Source: Asterias amurensis (taxonomy: Eukaryota; Echinodermata; Asteroidea; Forcipulatida; Asteriidae). Taken from it: a stretch of 64,000 bases of DNA. The position numbers and the translations under genes were made by a program. Every line of letters starts with the position of its first letter. The stretch's first letter is position 1. This document shows positions 1-12,500 of this stretch, one piece after another. Location: NCBI RefSeq assembly GCF_032118995.1, contig NC_092656.1:8189761-8253760 (forward strand). Reading direction: 5' to 3'. The notes beneath the pieces were generated by a model that saw only the letters and a list, made by a program, of their open reading frames with translations, searched no databases and was not told where the DNA came from.

Positions 1-49
1 TTAGAAAAACAATCCCTTCACAAAAGTACAGCAGTACAGCAGCTCTGTG

Positions 50-366
50 ATTTTCACAAAATAACAGATCTGTGAAAATTTGGTCTTCGAAGTTGAATTA
101 GGACCGAAAAAACACCCTTGTCGCACACACTTGTTTGCTTTCAGGTGCTTGATTTCGAGAACTCAAAATCTAATTCTGAGGTCTCAAAATCAAATTCATA
201 GAAAATTACAACTTTCTCGAAAACAACAAGTACAGGTACGTTGTTTCAGAGGGAGCCGTTTCTCACAATGTTTATACTATGAACAACTCTCCGTTACACG
301 TAACCAAGTAAGGTTTTATGCCAATAATTATTTTTTAGTAAATACCAATAGTGTCCACTGCCTTTA
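50..366 (-). mobile_element. Main TTAA-flanked inverted-repeat element (MITE-M), partial
   Basis: Contains the family's core (gaggtctc palindromes around 170-210, gagggagccgtttctcacaa) and ends with caatagtgtccactgcctttaa. The other end is decayed. Confidence 0.75.
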
Positions 367-425
367 AGAGCAAGGCCTGCTTGGTGGTATCTCTTAAAAC
401 AAATATATTATTGTATTATTCGCAG

Positions 426-3400
426 TGGACGCTGCTGTAGAGGAGAGCCACGAGGCAATCTTCTTCAACATGGGGGAGTGCTGTTCAGCGGGGTCTCGTA
501 CCTTTGTACAGGAGGAGATCTACGATGAGTTTGTGAAGAGGAGTGTAGAGCGAGCAAAGAGGCGCGTCGTTGGTAACCCGTTCGATTCCAAGACAGAGTC
601 CGGGCCACAGGTTTGATAATTTAAAATGTATTATTATAATGACTTATTATTAAAAAAAACTGTTGAATGAAGCAAATTGGCTGAATTACAAAATAGTTTA
701 GATCAATCATGATTATTCTAAAGGTTTTTGGAAACATTCGTTTGTTTTAAACCTATAATTCAGATACTATAAAACATAAAGGTGGTTCTGTTTTTTAGAT
801 ATCAGCGAAAATCTGGAGCAGTTATCAGGTTATGCCTACGCAGGAAGAACAATCTGTAATTGGACTACACAATCTGAGAAACTTGTCCGTGGTTCTCAAG
901 ATGCTTTACTATCCAAAGCTGTGGTACTTCTAATGGGTTGCATGGTTGGCTCATGCAAAAAAGCGCTCGCCTCTCACCAAGGTGACCCTGGTTCGATACC
1001 TGGCCAGGGCTATATGTGAGTTGAGTTGTGCATTGGTTCTCTGCAGTGCCACTTTCGATCTCTGGCTGTGCTTAATGTTCATAATTGGTTAATGTGGCTG
1101 GCTGCCAAAGGCGCCCTTGCATGCATGCTTCTCAAACACGTTGTAGCTGCGCCCTTCGCATTTCAGCTCTTGGCTGTGAATAAGGATGATTAGCCTCCCA
1201 AATTATTATGATTATTATTCTAACTGAATAAAGTTTTATTGCCAATAATTTAAAGAGTGATTACTAAACATATACCTTCCCTTTAAACAAACTGATTTTA
1301 GATTGACAAGGCCCAGCTGGATAAGATCCTTGGGTATGTTGAGATCGGCAAGAAGGAAGGCGCCAAACTAGAGTGTGGTGGAAAAGCCCTCGGTGGTAAC
1401 GGTTATTTCATGGAGTCCACTGTTTTCTCTAATGTCACCAATGAAATGAGAGTTGCTCAAGAAGAGGTACGACAGGATAAATGTTGTCATTTGTTTACCC
1501 TTAGGGGCTGTTCACAATTGTCAGCATTTTCACAAGCGTTCATAAACTGTACACTGTTTTAATACGCCATCCCTCCCCCCTAAAAGTTGACAAAGAAAAT
1601 TGTTTTTCACACTATTCTACATCTATGAGATTCTCGAATGTGAATTAGCATACAAACCCAGTTCATTATGAGCACAGCTGACAAAAGAAAATATATTATA
1701 AACACACTGCACATGTTAAACAGATATATAATGCCAAAATGTCCAGCGAACCAGATACAGCTTATCAGACTTTATAAAAGATAACTAAAATTTCGTTATG
1801 CATATCACCAAGACTTGGTAAGACCATGTGAGACACAATAAACCAAGCAACCTACAACAATACAACTACAGTGTCAAGCTTATGAGACATTACACGAGGC
1901 CTGGATGGGTGGTCATTTCTTATACTATAAAGCCTGGTTCATACTTCCTGCGAATGCGAAGCGAATGTTGACGTCACAAATTCGCAGCAAATAAATTCGC
2001 AGCAGTTCAACTCTGCTCAACTCACTTGTGACTATCGCTGTGAAAGGGGGGTTTTGATGTTAAATTACCTCCAATTTGTATCGCATTCGCAGGAAGTATG
2101 AACCGGGCTTAAGGTAATTAGCCATTCCATAATCTAGTTACTCATTTTGGTTCTCCTGTTCTCATTTTGTGCTTTAAAGATCTTCGGTCCAGTGCAGCTT
2201 CTCATTAAGTTCAAGAGTCAGGAGGAAGTTTTGGAAAAGGCCAACAATGTCCAGTATGGTCTAGCAGGGGGTGTGTTCACCAAGGACATTGACAGAGCTC
2301 TGACTGTAGCCAATAGCCTGGACGCAGGAAGTATCATGTAAGTCTAGGTGGTTGTGTAACGGGCAAAGGTTACTTTATAATGAAACTTGGGAAACCTGCC
2401 GTCAATTTCACCAAACCCATCCTAACTTGGGTTTAACCTTAGGACTTAGGACAAGTTAAGTTCCCTATCTGAACGCATTGAACCCATCCTAAGTTAGGAC
2501 GGGTTACTCGTCCTAACTCGAGATAGGATTAATCCTAGTGTTTTGTGAAATCTGCCGCTGGAACATGTGCAATACACTGCTATAACACACACAGTGTTGT
2601 AGCTAGACCAATTTTAGTGGTGGTCTCAAAACCCAACTAAGTCCACCAAGGGCGAGCAGTTCAACAAAACTATTCATGTTTAGATATGGTGCCATCATTG
2701 CTGAAGTGCAATCTGGGGGAAATCTTCACTGGGCAGCATTGTGTATTTTGCTCACAGTGCTGGGCAAATATTGTTAGTTCTGGGCAGGCCCAGCCGGCAC
2801 CGCCCACCGTGGCTACAACAGTGAACACACAGGATGTTGATACCCAATATTGCCCAATTGAGCAAGCCCGTTGAGAACAGCCCAGTGAAACATACATGTA
2901 AGTGACTTGCTCAAGTCAAACCATAACTTGGGTTGTTTGTCGGAATGTTAGAGTGTTTGATCACCAGTCGCCCAATATCCAATTTTGTTTATGTGTTTGT
3001 TTGTTTGTTTGTTTATTTATTTGTAATGGCGGTGCTTTCTTTTCATTCAAGGGTCAATAATTACTCTGGAGTAGGTGCCAATGTTCCCTTTGGAGGCTAC
3101 AAGATGTCAGGCATTGGTAGAGATCTGTAAGTTATTTTTAGACACCAGGGCCCAAATTTCCTCTTCACTGTTTTTGTTTTAAATAGAGTTGGCTCTTTGA
3201 CAATTCACCATAAGTGACCCCTGAGAATTTAAAATGCTAACTGCTATGAACATGGGTATATAAATATATATATATATTTTTTTGGGGGGGGGTGTGTGTG
3301 GAAACAATTGCTTTAAATAAATGAAAACGTAAAGCTTAAAACTAGTAACGACTGATAACTCTTTTTTTTTACAGGGGTGAAGACGCATTGGTTAGTTACT

Positions 3401-4349
3401 ACGAAGTGAAGACGGTGAGTTGAACTTTAAATAAGTTCTTTTCAGAACCACCCCAACTCATTAGAGATAGTCATTACATGGTGTTACCGCAAACCTTTCG
3501 ATATCGTATTTCCACCATGCAAAGTTTGGAATCATACTTAGTAATTTATTTGTTTCTGTTATTAACAGAGAATGTTGATTTACAGTGAAACATTACTGTC
3601 AGACCCACCCAAAAAAAAAAAAGGAAAAAGAAGGGACAGAACTATCCAATGTGCACAGTTTCCTTGATGGTCAATTTGTAAAAACAAATTATGACATTTT
3701 ATGTATCGAATTGGAATGTAATTACTCAAAGTAATTGATAGCAAATAACTCACTGCGGTAAAAGAAATTGAGAAAGAGGTAACTTCTCACTCAAATATTA
3801 TCTGAAAGCACCCAAATGTTTTATTTATTTATTTTCTTGCAACTTCGATGACCAATTGACCCAAAATTTGCACAGGTTTGCTATTTTATCCATATGTCGA
3901 GATACACCCAGTGAGAATACTGGTCTTTGACAGTTACCAAAGGTGCCCAGTGAAACAAAAAGGAGACCAGTTGCAAACGGTACTTAAAATGGTATCGTGG
4001 CTGGTAACCTTTAGTTCCCTGGTAAACACATTTATTTTTGGCACTGCTCATTTGGAGCTGCTTTAAAAAGCACAAGTTGCTAGCTAAGCACAACAAGTAG
4101 CTAAGCGCAACAAAATTATGCTTACCAGATTAAATACCATTTCGCATGTTTTAACTGCGATTGTATCCTTTCTTTGTAACACCCCAAATTACTTTTTTTT
4201 TTAGTTCAGCACAGATCAATTATGTTCTTCTTGTTTTTTCTTCTCATTTGTTTGTTTTTGTGTTGTGCATCAAAGGATAAACAAATTTTCTGATTGGTTT
4301 GTTGTTCTATTTGCAGGTCGTTGTGAAAGTGCCAGTGAAGAATTCTTAA
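426..4349 (+). CDS. ALDH gene A: aldehyde dehydrogenase, ALDH1/ALDH2 type, 3' part only
   Basis: NAD-dependent oxidation of an aldehyde to an acid; the family includes cytosolic retinal dehydrogenases and mitochondrial ALDH2. Six coding exons are seen: 426-610, 1302-1466, 2180-2337, 3052-3126, 3375-3414 and 4317-4349, all GT-AG and in phase. They match exons 8-13 of the two complete copies downstream, so about the first 300 residues lie left of the window. The catalytic cysteine is in [10 protein letters not shown] (second Cys, human position 302). EEIFGPVQ spans the exon 2/3 junction and carries the Glu399 equivalent. PFGGYKMSG and the C-terminal VKVPVKNS are typical of the family. It is clearly more diverged than B and C are from each other: it has FFNMGECC, close to vertebrate ALDH2 FFNQGQCC, where B and C have FCHSGQVCC and FSHSGQVCC. 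The N-terminus is missing, so cytosolic and mitochondrial forms cannot be told apart. Confidence 0.93.
797..933 (+). repeat. Copy of a dispersed repeat also present at 30600-30775 (opposite strand)
   Basis: Shares aatctgtaattggactacac and flanking sequence with the - strand of 30600-30775. The conserved frame reads [13 protein letters not shown] in both, so it may be a coding remnant of a retroelement. Family not identified. Confidence 0.5.
934..1215 (+). mobile_element. tRNA-derived SINE in ALDH A intron
   Basis: Pol III box A-like (tggttggctcatgca) at about 942 and box B (GGTTCGATACC) at about 992, followed by a non-tRNA body and an AT-rich (attattatg) tail. It lies in the intron between 610 and 1302. 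Confidence 0.65.
1928..2111. mobile_element. Foldback MITE, family F1 (GCCCGGTTCATACTTCC ends)
   Basis: Inverted ends agcctggttcatacttcctg and caggaagtatgaaccgggct surround about 130 bases, flanked by TTAA-like sequence. Other copies lie at 26337-26513, 49140-49327 and 51279-51463. Confidence 0.8.
2395..2562. mobile_element. Foldback repeat, family F2 (TCCTAACTTAGG), older copy
   Basis: Repeated, inverted TCCTAAGTTAGGA-type words with ends tttcaccaaac and gttttgtgaaat. Same family as the near-perfect copy at 19483-19656. Confidence 0.65.
2987..3026 (+). repeat. (GTTT)n simple repeat
   Basis: About nine tetranucleotide units just upstream of ALDH A exon 3052-3126; may serve as part of the pyrimidine-rich tract. 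Confidence 0.8.
3446..3540 (+). repeat. 95-base dispersed repeat (R95)
   Basis: Begins agaaccaccccaactcatta and ends ccaccatgcaaagttt. Near-identical copies at 21776-21870 and 46012-46106. The start is often preceded by a short palindrome, ggttcttttcagaacc. Family unknown; possibly the 3' end of a longer element. Confidence 0.7.
3716..3960 (+). mobile_element. MITE-M relative, decayed copy
   Basis: Recognisable by acttcgatgaccaattga, caggtttgctattttat and gagaatactggtctttgaca in the order of the main family; the left end is decayed. Confidence 0.6.
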
Positions 4350-4820
4350 ACCAAACAAAGGATCAGCTTCAAGATTAGAATTTCATGGCCAGTTCTTTTT
4401 AGGTGTTAAAGAATACTAATTTCAACCCTAATCAAAGAAATCCTGCTCATTTGTCTATACATGTATCTAGTGCTTGTGATACCGTTTCCAAAAGTTCCTT
4501 GGAATCTACAACCCCAGGGGTTACCAAACTGGGGAAATGGCATCAGTTCAACAAACCTTTGAATTTGTTTCCAATTTTCAGACTTTTTCGTTAGTGATGA
4601 CTTTCCCCCCTGTTCTTTAGATAAGAACCTGAAATCAGGAAAAAAAAAACTGGAAAAAATTACATACCTACTAGTAATACATTTCTCTATTAATTATTAA
4701 GTAGGAATCAGCTGTCGTTTTGCGGTAGCACCATGTGTACAACTCATTTGAGTAGTGGTGGTTCAGAGAAGAACCGGTGTGTTGACAACTCTATTATTTG
4801 TATTTTATTGTTATCATTTA

Positions 4821-5158
4821 AGGGGAAGGTACACGTTTGGTAATTACTCAAAACAAATATTAACTTAAAAGCTGACTTGGTAGCGAGCGTTGAAGAGCTG
4901 TTGATAGTATAAAACATTGTGTGACACCACTCACTCTGAAGTATTGTAGTTTTTGAGAAAGAGGTAATTTCACACTATCTTATCTGAAAGCACACAAATT
5001 CGTCCAACAAGGGTGTTTTTTCTTGTTTCATTTTCTCACAACTTCGATGACCAATTGAGCCCAAATTTTCACAGGCTTGTTATTTTATGGTTATGATGGG
5101 ATACACCACGTGAGAAGACTGGTCTTTGACAATTACCAAACGTGTACCTTCCCTTTAA
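4821..5158 (+). mobile_element. MITE-M subfamily with GGGGAAGGTACACG ends
   Basis: Complete: inverted ends gggaaggtacacgtttggta and taccaaacgtgtaccttccc, flanked by TTAA on both sides. The interior aligns with the main family (gaccaattgagcccaaattt). It sits in the 3' UTR of ALDH A. Confidence 0.85.
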
Positions 5159-5850
5159 CGGAAAAATTTGCTTTGAACAGTCTTTCGAAGCACAAACAAA
5201 TAGTGTCATAATGATAAAATTATGTAACTTTGAAATAAAAAAAGTAATTCTTAAAAATTAAAAAGGTTTTTTTTTTCCCTCTAATTTAGCGATAAGAGAC
5301 ACTCCCAGAAAAAGGAAGACGAAAGTAGATATTAAAAAAGATTAATCTTAGTTTACTTTGGAGTGGGCCACACAAATGTTGCACCAAAAAATTTAACAGT
5401 CAAAAAGATAATAATTGATTATATATCTCCAGACTCTTCAAATTTACTGAAAGAGGCTTACATGTGTGCTAAATATTCTGCTGTGTTTGATCAAACTTCT
5501 AGGTTTCTACTTATTCTAAAAAGCTCTTTTAACATTTTACTGAGAGTGGTTTAACTGCTAAATATTCTACCGTTGTTTTGATCAAACTTTTAGGTTTCTA
5601 CTCAAATGATTTTGGCAAAAACCTCCGAAGATTTAGTATCCTGTAAATTCAAGGAGTTTTATCAGACCAAGAGGAGATTTCAGGATTTGAGTGCAATTTC
5701 ATGGGCTGTTTAAAAATGATGTTTCCGATATTTAATTTCTTTTTTGAATCACGTCCATGGGCTTTTACAAATACATACATATAATATTTTCTACTTGACT
5801 GTGGCAAATGCAAAAGTATTGTTTTTCATATAAATTTGAAAATGTATTGA

Positions 5851-5856
5851 AATAAA
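5851..5856 (+). terminator. Polyadenylation signal of ALDH gene A
   Basis: AATAAA followed by a GT-rich stretch (tgtacttctgtgttttgta) about 20 bases on. It gives gene A a 3' UTR of about 1.5 kb (4350 to about 5880), which contains an inserted inverted-repeat element at 4821-5158. Confidence 0.6.
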
Positions 5857-6361
5857 ACGTATACATTAATTGTACTTCTGTGTTTTGTACAGTTCTTGTT
5901 ATGAACTTAGGATTGGCGGGGAATTTTGAACTAAAGAACATTATTTTTTTTCCTGAGAATCCATGATATAAGCAATTGTTTGCTCCCTTTAAGTTTGTTT
6001 AAGTAAACTTTTAACATTTTCCAAATTGAATTAAAGGCAATGGACACTATTGGTAACTACTAAAATTAATTATTAGCATAAACCTTTCTTGGTGACGAGT
6101 AATTAGGAGAGGTTGATGGTATCATGGAGGAAGGAAGAGAAAGGAGCTCGAACGAAGGGCCACACTAATTGGCCCAAGTCAAATGACCGTGGGGGGTAAA
6201 ATCTAATTCGACCTTCATTGCTCTACATTCATAATCTATGAAGTCCTTCTGATCCTCTATCTCAGCTATGTTTGTTTTTATCTAACGTCAAAACCCCTCC
6301 ATGTACAGTACATTTTAGTCTGCTTAGTGGCTATAAATAGTGGGTGCACATTATGAAGTAT

Positions 6362-6605
6362 GCCCAATTTCATAGAGCTGCTAAGCACAACAAAATTGCT
6401 TAGCATGAAATTTCTTCATTGATAAAAACAGGATTACCAACAAAGTTTCCACGTGATTTTCAGCATTTAGCAAACAACAGCTGAATACCAGTAACAAGCA
6501 ATATGCAACAAAATGGAAATTTTGGTTGTTAATCCAGTTTTTATTCAGGAAGAAATTTCATGCTAAGCAACTTTTTGTGCTTAGCGGCTCTATGAAATTG
6601 GGCCC
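6362..6605. mobile_element. Foldback MITE, family F3 (CCCAATTTCATAGAGCTGC ends)
   Basis: Inverted ends caatttcatagagctgctaa and agcggctctatgaaattggg; about 244 bases. A second well-preserved copy is at 58258-58503; older ones at 52264-52441 and around 4060-4140 and 59772-59910. Confidence 0.8.
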
Positions 6606-7314
6606 TGATGGTCACCTTATCTAAATGTCACATGACCTGAGTGATTGTCACATGACCTAATGTGGTGATCTTTGATACCAGGCTTCGTGCATACAGGCTA
6701 TCTAGACGGAAGGCATTTAGGTTGCCCAGATTACTGAGTAAGGGTATGGCCTTGCTTTTTTCTGATACTGGTTACCCTTTATCTAGATAACAATGTAGGC
6801 AGCCTACATACTGGTTACCCTTTATCTAGATAACAATAATGTAGGCAGCCTATGATATCATTACCAGTACTCTTGCTCTCAAGCTTGATTGTGCACGATC
6901 CATGCTCACAGAATGAGTAGGGGGCATGGCCTTGCTTTGTATCAGTGATACTCATGACTGGTTAACTGTTATCTTGATTTTATAACATAGCCAGCCTATG
7001 GTATCATTACCCGAAGTCTTGCTCTCTGTGCTTTGTGATCCTTGCTAATGCAAGCTGTGGACACATGACTGCATGAACATCATTATATAACGATTGCATG
7101 GGTTTTTAGACCACTGTGGGCCTACACACACTGTACACACTGCAGGCAGGAGCTCTACCCAAGCAGAGAATAGAGGTAAAATTATTGGGGTACATTTTTT
7201 TATGAAGCCTACCCATTTGCCCACCCCCAATGAAATTTCCTTTGATTTGACACCACCACTGTGTAGAGTCGTTGTAGTGTGTATCATACCACCGGTGCTG
7301 GTGGGCAATTCCAT

Positions 7315-8271
7315 GGTAACTTGTGCTACAGTTTATGGTGTCCTTTTTCATACTCCAGGCTCCAGTTATTAAACATATTTGATTTGAATCTTAATGTTTT
7401 GTATTTTGAAAGCCAACATCCAAGGCTAGATCCTCATAGTAATTTGACTAGAAAAAACTTAATTGTTGTATGCATGGGACAGCTCTGAATATCGGTAACT
7501 CGTGCTACAAGTAGAGGACATGCTAAAAAATTGCCCATTTTTATTTTGATCGTGTCCTAAAACAAAAACCAATCAAGTCTAATTGATTGTATGATGAGTA
7601 ACTACTATGCCTAGAAGTTTATTATGGTATACCTTAGAAAGATGTGCTCTTCTTAATTTCACATTGATATGCAAAAGACAGGGTAACTCGTGCTACGGTA
7701 ACTCGTGCTACAGTTTGTCCGGCCATTAACAACTTACTATTATTTCACAAAATGTCAAAGTTTCTTAAATAGCATTCCTCAGCAACTTGTATAATAATTT
7801 TGCCCAATTTGCACAATTTCACCGGGAAAGTGGTCTCCTTTATAAGGCTTCATATTCAACCACAATATTTACAAACCATCGACCATCACAAATCTCACTG
7901 TTAGGTCTTTAGTAGTTTGCCTGCCACTGCCTACCATAGACCCCAGGCTTTAATATTGCATTTATGCATATCATTATATGCAGAAGAGAGCTCTCAGTTG
8001 TTGTCAAGTAATACTTGGTAAAACTAACTGAATCCTCCTGCTGGTTTAGGGGAGAGTGAGTTGCGGTAACTCGTGCGACATCGGTGACTCGTGCTACCGG
8101 TAACTCAGTTTTTAACGGATCATTAAAATGTAGTAGATAATGCTTGACAGTTCAATTTCTTATAAATACTTGAGGCACCAATGGTAGAAGATAGATATTA
8201 ATTGGCATCAATTAAAGTGTCACCGTTTTGTTGTTAAATTAAAAAATGTATGTTTCGGTAACTCGTGCTAC
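7315..8271 (+). repeat. Cluster of a 15-base motif, GGTAACTCGTGCTAC
   Basis: Copies at 7315-7329 (one change), 7494-7508, 7682-7696, 7697-7711 (directly adjacent), 8065-8079 (one change), 8083-8097 (one change), 8257-8271, and a partial at 8099-8107. All are on the same strand. The sequence between them is not similar. Confidence 0.85.
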
Positions 8272-9578
8272 ACTATATCTAAAGTATCTGAAGGTAAGCG
8301 ATGAAAGGAAAAGTGGAGGGTGATGTTTAAAATTTGATGAATATTTCTTGAACACCATATTTCATGGATATAAAATGTAATGACTTTTATTGAAAACTGC
8401 TTATTGCTGAAAACATTGGACCCATTTGAAAAAAGTCAAAGTTTTTAAAGTTTTCCCACTGAAAAATACACTTTCCCCGAACAAATGATTTTTTTTTATA
8501 ATCAAACTGTGAAGCAAATCCTAAAAAAAGTTTTGAAGTTGATCCTGGCATGTGTGTGAAATAATAAGAAAGTGTAAAGAAACATGTAGGCACAATTTGA
8601 TTTTTTTTAGTCACGTCCACATTGGCTTGGAAATGCCCTGGTGTAAATTCAAAGACAATTTAGTCAATGGGTAGGCATGGTGTAAATTCAAAAGAGGCCC
8701 CTAGGGTTTAGACGTCCTACCAGGGCTGGCTAGAAGGCCATATACAATGGGTGGTGTAAACTCAAAGAAAATTCCTTTTAGAGGTGGGCAAACTTTTTAA
8801 ATCAGAAATTTTCATTGGGGTGGGGGGGGGGAGGTTGCAAAGACCATTCTAGATACAACCTATGCCTCCATGCACAAATATTTTTAATGGGGAAGGGGGT
8901 TCATTTATTGTTTTGACACCCCCCCCCCTATATATAAAGTAAGTGGAATGTCTGGCTATATGTCACTGTACTGGCAGGGGGTAGGATGAAAAAAGAGGGT
9001 TGGGCCGCTTTTTACATGCATTAAACTATTCATTATTCATTTTGTGCATTTTATTTGATCTCATTTCTGCCTATTTTTATAAGGCCAAATAAAAAAATAC
9101 CAGTTGATCGTCCCCACCCTCATCCTGTTTTTTTTTTTTGACTATTTTTTATTTTGGAATTTTTGTTAAAAGAACATGAACAAAATTAATCCATCTTTTC
9201 AAAAGGACTGGCCTGGGAGCTTTTTCTGAATTTAATGTGACGCTCCCGAACACGTGTGACCATCGTCATAAAGCCATGAGTGAATGCCTACCAGCAAATT
9301 TTTTTAGTGCAAATTGACCCTTGTTAATAGTGTTAACACAGGTCCTCATGCAACAAATAGGTATATAAACTAAGTGTGAGATGGGTTCAACCTGAAGTAT
9401 TGGTGGCCTGTTTGATTTGAAATACTCAGCGGCCATCTTGAAAAAGAAATCAATGGATGATCAACTGGTGTATTTTTTTTAAGTGGTGTTAGTGCTTACT
9501 GTTGCTTTGCAGGCAAAAGGTCAGTATAAGAGAACCAGTTGCACCCCTACACCCCTTGCAGTCATTAGCTTGGTAAAC

Positions 9579-12500
9579 ATGGCCGTACCAGAAGTAAAGT
9601 ACTCACAGGTAATTATATATAGCTCTCTTCTGTCATTTATATTGATCTTATTAATTTATTCTACTTCTTATTATTTTTTTCTTCTTCTGGTAATCAAACC
9701 AAGGATGCATTATAAGTGAACTTAACCATTTTAGCTCTGAAACCTTGGGAAACCTATAAAACAAGGGGGAAAACAGGACTTGCAATTACAAGATTGTTGG
9801 TTCGAATCCCCCAAGGTACATTGTACATGTAACTGCTGATTTCACAACGACTAGAGTTAAAGGCAGTGGTAATGAGTAATTGGGAGAGGTTGATAATATA
9901 GTACATTGTGAGAAACGGCTCCCTCTGAAGTGACGTAGTTTTCGAGAAAGAAGTAATTTTCCACGAATTTGATTTAGAGACCTCAAATTTAGAATTTGAG
10001 GTACCGAAATCAAGCATCTGAAAGCACACAACATCGTGTGGTTGGGGTGTTTTTTTCTTTCATAGTTATCTCGCAACTCCGACGACCAATCAAGCTCAAA
10101 TTTTCATTTTATTTTATGCATATATTATATGTTGAGATACAGTGAGGACCTGGTCTTTGACAATTACCAATAGTGTCCACTGTCTTTTTTGTCTCCTGCA
10201 TCTTAATTTCAAGTCACTACACTGTTATCTCTTCTTGTTCTATGCAGTTGTTTATCAACAATGAGTTTGTAAACTCTGTGAGTGGGAAGACATTCCCCAC
10301 CATCAACCCAACGACGGGAGAGAAAATCTGTGACATCCAAGAAGGGGATAAGGTATGATTTTGAAACTCTTTAGAAATGTCCTGCAACATACAGCTGCCC
10401 TGTTCATCATTATGGCATAACTTGTCACTTTCCAGGCCTCTATTTCAAGAGTCTAATTTCAAGAGTCTACTTTCGGCGATTCGGGACTTACATCATATTT
10501 AATCATGCACCTTCATGGATGCCTTGAGCGGGGGTATAAATTTAGCACTACCAAGAGAACGGGGCCCTGTTTACAATGGAGAAACAGTACTCTTAATGGG
10601 AGGGATGGAGCAAGGGCTGGGCCAACCTCGCTAAAACCAAGGGCAGTGCGCCATATCGACACCTCTCGCCCCAATAAAACCAACTGAGCTATTGAGCTCT
10701 ATGTTGGCGCTATCCCAAGTTACGGGCCTGGGCTGCGGCCACACAACCTGAAACGACAACTGAAGCTATAGGCCTATAACTAGCCATCAACTACAGCAAG
10801 CTACATAGTAGTCAAAATGTTGCGATCATGAGTTCTTAAAAGAAGTCACTCCACAGTATAGTGAAGTTAAAATGAGATTTCCCCTCTTGTTCCACTAAAG
10901 CTATTGTACCAGCCAATTTTCTACCTTCCGCAGAAGAAGTATGTTAAAAGCAGTCTCCTGAATTCCAAAAAACCTATTCCACGGTAGTAGAATATAAAAC
11001 AAGACAAGTTCCCAAAAGACCCAGCAATTAGACACACACATGGAGCTACCGCAAACCAAACATACATGTATACTGAATTATTTTGTTGTATCATTTTAAC
11101 AGGCAGATATTGACTTGGCGGTCAAAGCTGCAAAGGAGGCTTTCAAACGTGGGTCACCATGGAGAACTATGGATGCCTCAAAGAGAGCAGAATATCTCTT
11201 GAAGTTGGCTGACTTACTTCAGAGAGATGTGGAATATCTGGCAGTAAGTAAAGACCTTATATTTAGGCAAGCATTGAATTGTATTTTACTATAAAAAAAA
11301 ACCCTGTAAATTTAAAATTAAGTTTTCGGGGGAGGATATATTATTTGTAAAAAATTCACTTCGCTTGATCTTTATGAACAACCCCTGTGTGTAAATTCTA
11401 TGACAAAATCTTTCATTTCATTTTAAAAACAAAACATTGATAATTAATACACAACTTTCAACATGTCTTTGTAGTCTTTGGAGACAGTGGACAATGGTAT
11501 GATCATAAAAATGAGTACAGGCAGTGTGAAACGAGCTGTTGGGATGATCCGCTACTATGCAGGATGGGCTGACAAGATACACGGGAAGACCATTCCCCTT
11601 GGTAAGTTATTATATAATATCAAAGTCTTATATAGTGCACATACATGTATCTACCAAACAAGGTACCCACGGCACTGAGTAATATACTAAACTTTCAGAA
11701 AGATAGGTTATTACAGTGATGAATTCTGAGACCCCATTATTTAGCACCTTATAATGGTTCACAAGGTGCTACGGCGCATACAGCAGCCACAGCCAGGAGC
11801 ACTGGGGCGAACCCCTTCTCTTTTTGATAAATTCATTGGGTTCTTTTACATGATTACACAACACATGGGACCAATGGCTTTACGTTCCATCCGAAGGACG
11901 AAGCAATGGTTAAGTGTCTTGCTTAAGGACACAAGTGTCACGGCTGGGGATTCGAACCCACACTCTGCTGATCGGAAACACCAGAGTTTGAATTTGGTGC
12001 TCCTAACCGCTCGGCCACGACACTTTCACAATCTCTGGTAATGAAACCAAGGATGCCTCATTTAATCACTGCAGCTTGCAAGCCTGAGGAAACCTGTCAA
12101 CGAAGGTGCTTGCTATGTGAACTAAAAACACCAGTGTTAACCCCTACTCTTCCACGATAATTATTCTGGATTATTTTATATTTGCACATCCTAGAACATG
12201 GGACCTACAGCTTAATCTCCAATCCGAAGGACAAAGCAAAATAACTGTAATTGGTAAAGTATCTTGCTCAAGGACACAAGTGTCATGACCAGGATTTGAT
12301 TGAACTCACACTCTGCTGAACAGACCAGAGCTTGAGTCCGGTGCTCTTAACTGCTTGGCCACAAGTCGCCACAATGATAATAAGATTCACCACAAGGCAG
12401 TGCCCAAATTATCACTATCAGCTGCGGCTTAATCGCCACATTAAAAATGAATACATACATGTACACATAATATGCCCCGTCACCACTAATGTGTTTTCCT

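Larger units (their letters stand above)
5881..9500. other. Intergenic region between ALDH A and ALDH B
   Basis: No supported gene. Holds a MITE-M fragment (6034-6125), a foldback element (6362-6605), imperfect tandem repeats containing ctggttaccctttatctaga (6767-6860, echoed at 6955-7030), seven copies of a 15-base motif (7315-8271), and G/C homopolymer runs near 8820 and 8920. TATATAAA at 8931-8938 is the only promoter-like word, with no supporting evidence. Confidence 0.6.

Noticed and set aside
7045-7372. Overlapping frames of 81-92 codons on both strands
   Set aside because: No protein features; the sequence is intergenic and repeat-bearing.
8931-8938. TATATAAA as the ALDH B promoter
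   Set aside because: Lies in low-complexity sequence with no matching element in gene C and no supported first exon nearby.
9950-10080. Long frames on the - strand sharing FRCLIS/RPQ words at many places
   Set aside because: These are translations of MITE-M copies, which recur across the window; the shared peptide reflects DNA repeat, not a protein family.
11741-12030. tRNA-Ser/Leu-like sequence
   Set aside because: Box A and box B are good but it is followed by a SINE body and repeated elsewhere; not a working tRNA gene.
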